In this document: positions 8,231 to 14,234 of the stretch, piece after piece | Numbering within the stretch: position 1 is the first letter of the stretch | Layout of the letters: every line of letters starts with the position of its first letter | Position numbers and translations under genes: made by a program | The notes under the pieces: model-generated | The model's database searches: none | The model's input: the letters and a program-made list of their open reading frames with translations, nothing else | What the model was told of the DNA's origin: nothing | Assembly: GCF_003350535.1 (NCBI RefSeq) | Contig: NZ_QQBB01000016.1 | Coordinates: forward strand, 1 to 39,594 | Length of the DNA: 39,594 nt | From: Microvirga subterranea | GTDB lineage: Bacteria; Pseudomonadota; Alphaproteobacteria; Rhizobiales; Beijerinckiaceae | Direction of reading: 5' to 3'

Positions 8231-8815
8231 ATGAACCTCCCTCCTCTCGTTCAAACCTTCGTGCTGCATTTCGGCGAGATGGGCTCCCGCTGGGGCATCA
8301 ACCGCACAGTGGGCCAGATCTACGCCCTGCTGTACCTCTCGAAGGAGCCGCTGAACGCCGAGGACATCGTCGAGCGGCTTGGCGTCTCCCGCTCCAACGT
8401 CAGCATGGGCCTCAAGGAGCTTCAGGCCTGGAACCTGGTCCGGCTCCAGCACAAGCCAAGCGACCGGCGCGACTACTTCTCGACCCCGGACGACATCTGG
8501 CAGATCGTCCGCACGCTGGTCGAAGAGCGCAAGAAGCGGGAGATCGATCCGACCATGACCCTCCTGCGCGAGGTGCTCATGCAGGAGCCCGCCAGCGCAG
8601 AGGAGCGCCATGCTCAGGACCGCATGCGCGAGATGCACGACCTCTTCGAGCTTCTCACCGGTTGGTACGCCGACGTGCAGCGGCTCGACACCGAGCGTCT
8701 CGTCCAGCTCCTGACGCTGGGCTCGAAGGTTCAAAAGATCCTGGAGATGAAGGACCGCCTCTTTGTCGTGCCGGGATCGAAGAAGAGCCGCCGCGACGAC
8801 GCCAAGGAAAAGTAA
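8231..8815 (+). CDS. GbsR/MarR-type regulator of the bd oxidase operon
   Basis: The 194-aa protein has a winged HTH over roughly residues 25-95. SRWGINRTVGQIYALLYLS and ERLGVSRSNVSMGLKELQAW are the hallmark stretches of GbsR-like MarR relatives, and the wing is VRLQHKPSDRRDYFS. The remaining helices should form the dimer and effector region. The gene ends two bases before cydA, so it is part of the same operon. It probably senses a signal from respiration, redox or membrane state and represses through the palindrome at 8199-8218. Effector unknown. The ribosome site is poor (CGGAA), suggesting low expression. Confidence 0.88.
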   Translation: MNLPPLVQTFVLHFGEMGSRWGINRTVGQIYALLYLSKEPLNAEDIVERLGVSRSNVSMGLKELQAWNLVRLQHKPSDRRDYFSTPDDIWQIVRTLVEERKKREIDPTMTLLREVLMQEPASAEERHAQDRMREMHDLFELLTGWYADVQRLDTERLVQLLTLGSKVQKILEMKDRLFVVPGSKKSRRDDAKEK

Positions 8816-8817
8816 AG

Positions 8818-10242
8818 ATGTTCGACCAGTTCGACGCGCTGCTCCTGGCGCGTTTCCAGTTCGCGTTCACGGTGTCCTTCCACTTCATCTTCCCGTCGTT
8901 CTCCATCGGTCTGGCGAGCTATCTCGCCGTATTGGAGGGGCTGTGGCTATGGACCGGGCGCGAGGTCTACCTCAACCTGTTCAAGTACTGGCTCAAGATC
9001 TTCGCCCTGGCGTTCGCCATGGGCGTGGTCTCGGGCATCGTCATGTCCTACCAGTTCGGCACCAACTGGGCGGTGTTCTCCGACAAGGCCGGGCCCGTGA
9101 TCGGGCCGCTGATGGCCTACGAGGTCATGACCGCGTTCTTCCTGGAAGCGGGCTTCCTCGGCATCATGTTGTTCGGTATGGGGCGTGTGGGGCGCAAGCT
9201 GCACTTCGCCGCGACCCTCGCGGTCGCTATCGGCACCTTCATCTCGGCCTTCTGGATCCTCTCCGCCAACTCCTGGATGCAGACCCCGGTCGGCTATGGA
9301 ATCAACGAGGCCGGGCAGTTCGTGCCGGAGGATTGGTGGGCGATCATCTTCAACCCGTCGTTCCCCTATCGCCTCGTCCACACGGTGCTTGCCGCCTATC
9401 TCACCACCGCCCTCGTGGTCGGGGGCGTCGGTGCATGGCATCTCCTGCGCGAGCGCACCAACAAGGGTGCACGGGTGATGTTCTCGATGGCCATGGGCAT
9501 GATTTCGCTCGTCGCACCGCTCCAGATCCTCGCCGGCGACATGCATGGCCTCAACACGCTGGAGCACCAGCCCGCCAAGGTCATGGCCATGGAGGGCCAT
9601 TTCGAGAGTCATCCGGACGGCGCGCCGCTGATCCTGTTCGGCATCCCCGACCAGGAGGCCGGCACGGTGCGCAACGCCATCGCGATCCCCAAGGCGTCCT
9701 CGCTCATCCTCAAGCACGACCTCGACGCACCCATGGACGGACTCGACACGGTCGACCGCGCCAACTGGCCCTACGTGCCGGTGGTGTTCTGGTCGTTCCG
9801 CATCATGGTCGGCCTGGGCTTCGCGATGCTGGCTCTCGGGGCATTCAGCCTCCTCGCCCGGTGGCGCGGCAAGCTCTACGAATGGCGCCCGCTGCACCGG
9901 CTGGCGCTCGTGATGGGCCCGTCGGGCTTCGTCGCCGTCATTGCCGGCTGGGTCACCACGGAGGTCGGGCGGCAGCCCTTCACCGTCTACGGCCTGCTCA
10001 AGACCGCGGCCTCGGCCTCGCCGCTCGAAGCCCCGGCAGTGGCCGCTTCGCTGCTGACCTTCATCATCGTTTACTTCATCGTGTTCGGAGCAGGCACCGG
10101 GTACATCCTGAAGCTCATGGCCAAGCCGCCCCATCGTGGCGAGACTGGACCCCAGGCCGGGCCCGACCATCCCATCCGCACCGCCGGCATCACCCCGGCT
10201 CCGTCGGTCGATCCGGCTCGCACCCTCGGGGTGGAGGCCTGA
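8818..10242 (+). CDS. cydA: Cytochrome bd-type (cyanide-insensitive) quinol oxidase subunit I
   Basis: The 474-aa integral membrane protein oxidises quinol and reduces O2 to water. Visible cofactor residues, named by match to E. coli CydA, are His22 (SFHFIFP), Glu102 and Glu110 (YEVMTAFFLEAGF), His188 (FPYRLVHT) and Met330 (FWSFRIMVG). The GRQPF motif is at 384-388, and Lys254/Glu259 of the quinol site are also kept. The Q-loop is short, so this is the CioA-like, cyanide-insensitive subgroup. The C-terminal 40 residues are hydrophilic. It lies between its regulator (2-nt gap) and cydB (3-nt gap). An FNR-type box upstream suggests use at low oxygen. Confidence 0.96.
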   Translation: MFDQFDALLLARFQFAFTVSFHFIFPSFSIGLASYLAVLEGLWLWTGREVYLNLFKYWLKIFALAFAMGVVSGIVMSYQFGTNWAVFSDKAGPVIGPLMAYEVMTAFFLEAGFLGIMLFGMGRVGRKLHFAATLAVAIGTFISAFWILSANSWMQTPVGYGINEAGQFVPEDWWAIIFNPSFPYRLVHTVLAAYLTTALVVGGVGAWHLLRERTNKGARVMFSMAMGMISLVAPLQILAGDMHGLNTLEHQPAKVMAMEGHFESHPDGAPLILFGIPDQEAGTVRNAIAIPKASSLILKHDLDAPMDGLDTVDRANWPYVPVVFWSFRIMVGLGFAMLALGAFSLLARWRGKLYEWRPLHRLALVMGPSGFVAVIAGWVTTEVGRQPFTVYGLLKTAASASPLEAPAVAASLLTFIIVYFIVFGAGTGYILKLMAKPPHRGETGPQAGPDHPIRTAGITPAPSVDPARTLGVEA

Positions 10243-10245
10243 ACC

Positions 10246-11253
10246 ATGGAAACCCTCTTCGATCTTCCCACCCTCTGGGCCTTTGTCATCGCGTTTGCCG
10301 TCTTCGCCTACGTCGTGATGGACGGCTTCGATCTGGGTATCGGCATCCTGTTTCCGTTCTTCGCGCCCGGCCCGGAGCGTGACAGCGCCATGAACTCGGT
10401 CGCGCCTGTCTGGGACGGCAACGAGACCTGGCTGGTGCTGGGCGGCGGCGGACTGATGGCGGCCTTTCCCCTCGCCTACGCGATCATCCTGCCGGCCCTG
10501 TACGCACCGATCATCGCCATGGTGCTGGCGCTGATATTCCGCGGCGTGGCCTTCGAGTTCCGCTGGCGCGATCCTGGCCACCGCCGCTACTGGGACGTTG
10601 CCTTCACGACGGGCTCGGTTGTGGCGACGCTCGCGCAAGGCATCACGCTCGGCGCGCTCCTTCAGGGCATTGTGGTCGAGGGGCGCTCATACGCGGGCGG
10701 CTGGTGGGACTGGCTCACGCCCTTCAGCCTGCTGGTCGGGGTCAGTCTCGTGATCGGCTACGCGCTTCTCGGTGCGACCTGGCTGGTGATGAAGACCGAA
10801 GGCGCGGTCCAGGACCACAGCTTCCGCCTCGCCGGCAAGCTCGCCCTAGGGATGATCGTCTGCATCGGCCTCGTGAGCGCGGCGACGCCGTTTCTCAGCG
10901 GTGCCTATTACGAGCGCTGGTTCGCATGGCCGCAGGTGCTGTTCACCGCGCAAGTACCGCTGCTGGTCGGCCTCTGCTCGGGAACACTGCTGGTGGGTTT
11001 GGTGCGCCGATGGGAGTATTGGCCGTTCCTGCTGACGCTGGCGCTGTTCGCCCTGTGCCTGCTCGGGCTCGGCATCAGCATGTTCCCGCACGTGGTGCCG
11101 AACGCCGTCACCATCCATGAAGCGGCGGCGCCGCATGCCAGCCTCGAGTTCATGCTGGTCGGCGCGAGCGTGCTGATCCCGATCATCCTCGCCTACACGG
11201 GATATGCGTATTGGGTGTTCCGCGGCAAGATCGGGCACGAGGGCTATCACTGA
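10246..11253 (+). CDS. cydB: Cytochrome bd-type quinol oxidase subunit II
   Basis: The 335-aa partner of CydA has about eight membrane segments and is needed to assemble the haems. The N-terminus TLWAFVIAFAVFAYVVMDGFDLGIGILFP and the following SVAPVWDGNETWLVLGGGG are diagnostic of CydB. The late FPHVVPNAVTIHEAAAPHASLEFML is typical of the CioB branch. Its stop overlaps the start of the 40-aa third subunit gene (TGATG), so the three products are translated as a unit. Confidence 0.95.
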   Translation: METLFDLPTLWAFVIAFAVFAYVVMDGFDLGIGILFPFFAPGPERDSAMNSVAPVWDGNETWLVLGGGGLMAAFPLAYAIILPALYAPIIAMVLALIFRGVAFEFRWRDPGHRRYWDVAFTTGSVVATLAQGITLGALLQGIVVEGRSYAGGWWDWLTPFSLLVGVSLVIGYALLGATWLVMKTEGAVQDHSFRLAGKLALGMIVCIGLVSAATPFLSGAYYERWFAWPQVLFTAQVPLLVGLCSGTLLVGLVRRWEYWPFLLTLALFALCLLGLGISMFPHVVPNAVTIHEAAAPHASLEFMLVGASVLIPIILAYTGYAYWVFRGKIGHEGYH

Positions 11254-11375
11254 TGATCGACGAACTCGAACAGGGCTCCACTCTGCGCCGCTGGCTGTGG
11301 TTCGTCGCCCTCTGGGCTGCAGGCGTCGGCACGACAGGTGCCGTCAGCCTCGTCATCAGGTTCTGGCTGACATGA
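11253..11375 (+). CDS. cydX: CydX-like / DUF2474 small subunit of the bd oxidase
   Basis: A 40-aa peptide that starts inside the cydB stop (TGATG). It begins MIDELEQGSTLRRWLWFVAL, then one transmembrane helix to VIRFWLT. Short single-span proteins immediately after cydB stabilise the oxidase; in cyanide-insensitive operons they belong to the DUF2474 family. The assignment rests on size, topology and position because such peptides have little sequence to compare. Confidence 0.8.
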   Translation: MIDELEQGSTLRRWLWFVALWAAGVGTTGAVSLVIRFWLT

Positions 11376-11458
11376 CGACCGGGAATCCCCGAACGGCCGC
11401 AGCATTGCAACGCGCGACATGGACACACCTCATCTCTTACGGGAAAAATTGCAAAACC
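11376..11458. other. Spacer between the cyd operon and the riboswitch repeat
   Basis: No gene is visible. ATTGCAA occurs twice (near 11405 and 11448), and the interval is AT-richer just before the repeat begins. I see no strong terminator hairpin for the cyd operon, so read-through into the riboswitch region is possible. Confidence 0.35.
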
Positions 11459-11697
11459 TGAACAACACAGTTCCGCCACAAACCAGGGTAGATTGACCTT
11501 GGCAATGAGCGGGAGAGAGCCAGCGCGCTGGCCGCCGAAGGAGCAACTGCCCCGGAAACTCTCAGGCACCCCGGACCGCTTGTTGGTGCAACACTCTGAA
11601 AAGCGGAGCGTCCCGCTCCCGCCCACGGTGTAAGTCGCGGCCGATCATGCCGGCTGCGATGAAGCTCTCAGGCCAATGACAGAGGGGGCTCGCGCGC
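11459..11697 (+). repeat. Copy 1 of a 239-nt duplication carrying a glycine riboswitch
   Basis: Positions 11459-11697 match 39356-39594 base for base at a constant offset of 27,897, with only two differences (G11470/A39367 and G11692/C39589). Similarity begins at TGAACAACACA and, on the right, extends at least to the window edge in the other copy. The duplicated unit contains the riboswitch and about 45 nt of upstream sequence that may include its promoter. Confidence 0.95.
11505..11689 (+). promoter_or_regulatory. Tandem glycine riboswitch, orphan copy
   Basis: Aptamer I runs about 11508-11580. P1 pairs AGCGG with CCGCT, GGGAGAGA follows, then the core GCCGAAGGAGCAA and AAACTCTCAGGCA. A short linker leads to aptamer II, which has ACTCTGAAAAG, a GGAGCG...CGCTCC helix, GGTGTAAG, a long hairpin, then AGCTCTCAGGCCAATGACAGAGG. 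The two CTCTCAGG blocks and the final GACAGAG are the glycine-riboswitch signature. Aptamer II is odd: ACGGTGTAAG stands where GCCGAAGGGGTAA is usual. Glycine normally turns on gcvT behind it, but no gcv gene follows. The next complete gene is an L,D-transpeptidase 290 nt away. Confidence 0.88.
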
Positions 11698-11980
11698 AAT
11701 CCGCGTGCGGAGCCTTTCCGGAGCCTGAATGATGCATTCCCCACCGAATTCTCGCGCGCACCGACGCAGGGCCTTGCCGGCCAGTGCACCCCCGCCCCTT
11801 GACCGACAGCACCTTCCGTAGGCCGCTGCAACCCGTCGCCACGTGAACCCGTCTCCGTTCGCCTGCGCGCAGCACCGGCTGCGCGGATTCGCGCTCGCGC
11901 TGCCCAGATACTTTGCGGCGCTGCGGGCGAACGCGCGGATGTCACCCCCTCCACTTCTCTTGAAAAGCAAGCTCATCCCC
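11698..11980 (+). other. Long leader between the orphan riboswitch and the transpeptidase
   Basis: Some 280 nt without a supported gene. From TTG 11799 the frame reads LTDSTFRRPLQPVAT before a stop at about 11844. With small gaps this resembles the opening of gcvT products (acidic residues, then RRTPLHALH), so it may be a decayed gcvT 5' end; this is weak. In-frame ATGs for the following gene occur at 11843 and 11939, but neither has a ribosome site. Confidence 0.3.
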
Positions 11981-12703
11981 ATGTCTCCTTTCCGTTTCGC
12001 TTCCCGCCGTTCCTCGTCCACGCACCTTGCGGTCACCGGCATCACGTTGCTGGCGCTGACACTGGCAGGCTGCGTCTCGACGCATGCGCCTCAGGATGCC
12101 GAGCTCAAGGCCCCGCATCCGATCTACGTCGCGATGTACGGACCGCTGCCGAACGAGAGGTTTCCCCTCCCGGCGACCGACATCTCGACCGTCGACCCGC
12201 AGTTCCTCAGGCAGGAGGTCGCCTACGACACCGCGGAGCGGCCCGGCACCATCGTGGTCGACACAGCCGATCGCCACCTGTACCTCGTGCGGGAAAACGG
12301 CCGCGCAATCCGCTACGGCATCGGCGTGGGCGCCGAGGGCATGAAATGGGCTGGGCGGGCGCAGGTGGGCCGCAAGGCGGAATGGCCCCGCTGGACGCCC
12401 ACAGCCGCGATGATCAAGCGGGATCCCGAGCGCAACCGGCCCTGGGCGAACGGCATGCCGCCGGGACCGAACAATCCCCTCGGACCGCGGGCGCTCTACC
12501 TGTTCCAGGACGGCCGGGACACCTTGTACCGGATCCACGGCACCACCGAGCCCGACACCATCGGAGAGGCGGTGTCGAGCGGCTGCATCCGCATGCTCAA
12601 TCCGGATATCCTCGACCTGTACAGCCGCGTCCCCGTCGGAGCCCCCGTCGTCGTTCTCCCGGACACGCGGACGGCCAGTGCCGGCGCGGAGGAATTGATC
12701 TGA
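11981..12703 (+). CDS. L,D-transpeptidase (YkuD domain) lipoprotein
   Basis: The 240-aa protein starts at ATG 11981, chosen because it gives a clean lipoprotein signal with lipobox LAGC (Cys31); longer in-frame starts spoil it. The YkuD domain spans about 85-225. It opens with PGTIVVDTADRHLYLV, carries GIGVGAEGMKWAG, and has the catalytic pair His186 (RIHGTTEP) and Cys202 (VSSGCIRM). Such enzymes make 3-3 crosslinks, attach lipoproteins to peptidoglycan, or swap the terminal D-Ala for glycine or D-amino acids. It follows the orphan glycine riboswitch on the same strand, and a CCGGCA/TGCCGG hairpin lies at 12738-12755 after it. Which reaction it performs cannot be read from sequence. Confidence 0.88.
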   Translation: MSPFRFASRRSSSTHLAVTGITLLALTLAGCVSTHAPQDAELKAPHPIYVAMYGPLPNERFPLPATDISTVDPQFLRQEVAYDTAERPGTIVVDTADRHLYLVRENGRAIRYGIGVGAEGMKWAGRAQVGRKAEWPRWTPTAAMIKRDPERNRPWANGMPPGPNNPLGPRALYLFQDGRDTLYRIHGTTEPDTIGEAVSSGCIRMLNPDILDLYSRVPVGAPVVVLPDTRTASAGAEELI

Positions 12704-12833
12704 CCGCCCAGCCTTGGCTCCGGGCGCTTATCAGCGTCCGGCAGCTCCGTGCCGGTTTCCTCGCCGGCCGGCACATTGAAACCGCAGTTTCGGGTGAAGC
12801 TGATGACGGGACAAGCCCGCCGGCGAGCCTAAG

Positions 12834-13958
12834 ATGGAATTGAGAAAACCGCCTCCCGAGCCCATCCGTCTGCGCGAGCGCAGGGTTGTCCGGCGGCCGG
12901 TGCGCAGACCGACGCCGATCCTGATCTCCACCACGGCATGGCGCCTCATCCTGCTCGGTTTGGCTGCCCTGCTGGCGCTGGTCCTTTGGGCGGTGCCCAT
13001 CGTGCCGGCGGTGGCGCTGGCCGGCTTCGCGGTCGCGCTCGTGCTCTCGTTCCCGGTACAGCTGTTCACGGCGGCAGTTCCGCGCGGCATAGCCATTCTG
13101 CTGTCGTTCCTGATCCTGCTCGCCGTGCTGCTCCTGGTAGCCTACATTCTCCTGCCGCTGATCGTGTCGCAGGCCGGCGCCCTCGTGGCCGCCTTGCCCA
13201 ATCTTGTCCAGAACCTGGAGCAATACCTGGTCCGGGCGCTGCGGGCTCTCGATGCCCGCGACCTGCTGCCGGATACGCCGGAGGCCGTCGCGGCCCGCCT
13301 GACGGAGGATTTCCGGAACAGCCTTGGGGCGGTCGCCAACAACGTGCTCGGCCACACGGTGGGGATCATCTTCGGCACCTTCAGCTGGGCGCTCACCCTG
13401 TTCGCCGTGATCTTCATCGCCGCCTCGCTCCTCGCCAACGTGCGCTCGTTCAAGGCGGCCTATCTCACCAGCGTGCCGGGGCACTACCGGCACGATGCGT
13501 TGGAATTCTGGGACGCGCTCGGCAATGCCCTGTCGCGCTATCTCGGCGGCCTCGGACTGGTCCTGGCGATCCAGGGCATCCTCTCGGCCCTGGGGCTCTT
13601 CCTGATCGGGGTGCCCTACGCGCTCGCGCTCGGCGCCTGGGTCTCGATCACGGCGGTCATTCCTTACCTCGGAGCGTGGCTCGGGGCGATCCCAGCATTG
13701 CTGGTGGCGTTCTCGATCTCGTCGACCGCGGCCGTCCTGACCGGAATCCTGTTCCTGGCGATCCAGCAGCTGGAGGGCAATGTGCTGACGCCCCGCATCC
13801 AGGCGCAGACCATCAAGGTGCCGTCGGTCCTCGTTTTCCTGGGCGTTCTGGCAGGCGGATCCCTGGCCGGCATCACGGGCGTGCTTCTTGCGGTGCCGAC
13901 GCTCGCGACCGTCCGCGTGATCTTCGATTTCTTCCGGGTCAGGCTCCGAACCGAATAG
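12834..13958 (+). CDS. AI-2E family permease
   Basis: A 374-aa membrane protein with about eight helices. After a basic, Pro/Arg-rich cytoplasmic head (1-30) come two adjacent hydrophobic helices and a polar loop (LPNLVQNLEQYLVRALRAL). The second half carries the family's conserved zone: YLGGLGLVLAIQGILSALGLFLIGVPYALALG, AVIPYLGAWLGAIPA and LEGNVLTPRIQAQTIKVPSV. Despite the name (AI-2 exporter TqsA), many members are Na+/H+ antiporters or have unknown substrates. With the Mrp operon 276 nt downstream, a cation role would fit, but this is inference. The ribosome site is weak. Confidence 0.88.
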   Translation: MELRKPPPEPIRLRERRVVRRPVRRPTPILISTTAWRLILLGLAALLALVLWAVPIVPAVALAGFAVALVLSFPVQLFTAAVPRGIAILLSFLILLAVLLLVAYILLPLIVSQAGALVAALPNLVQNLEQYLVRALRALDARDLLPDTPEAVAARLTEDFRNSLGAVANNVLGHTVGIIFGTFSWALTLFAVIFIAASLLANVRSFKAAYLTSVPGHYRHDALEFWDALGNALSRYLGGLGLVLAIQGILSALGLFLIGVPYALALGAWVSITAVIPYLGAWLGAIPALLVAFSISSTAAVLTGILFLAIQQLEGNVLTPRIQAQTIKVPSVLVFLGVLAGGSLAGITGVLLAVPTLATVRVIFDFFRVRLRTE

Positions 13959-13980
13959 GGGTTCGGAAGGGGTATCTCAT

Positions 13981-14001
13981 GGCGGGCGACATTCGCCCGC
14001 C
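13981..14001 (+). terminator. Hairpin after the AI-2E gene
   Basis: GGCGGGCGA-CAT-TCGCCCGCC is a perfect 9-bp stem 22 nt after the stop codon. A second dyad, CCGAACC/GGTTCGG at 13946-13966, spans the stop itself. There is no T-run. The rest of 13959-14234 holds no gene and must contain the promoter of the Mrp operon; I could not pick the promoter boxes with confidence. Confidence 0.5.
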
Positions 14002-14234
14002 GAACAATGCGTCAGAAACGTCCCGATCAGTCTGGCAGGAGACGGTCCCAGGATTTTTAGATCAAGCCGACGCGCTGCAGCCGGAGGGTGACATCCGACC
14101 GATAGGACACCGATGTATTTTTACTGAGCCGCGCCCTTGCATCGAGGGGTCCATGTCAACCATATTGGGCGACATAAGCCTCAACGTCGGAGTTTCGCGC
14201 GCGCTCCCCAGCCCGGAAGGAGACCACCCAATCC

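Noticed and set aside
8947..10638. 563-codon minus-strand frame over cydA/cydB
   Set aside because: Same mirror effect; no domain, and cydA/cydB carry all their haem ligands.
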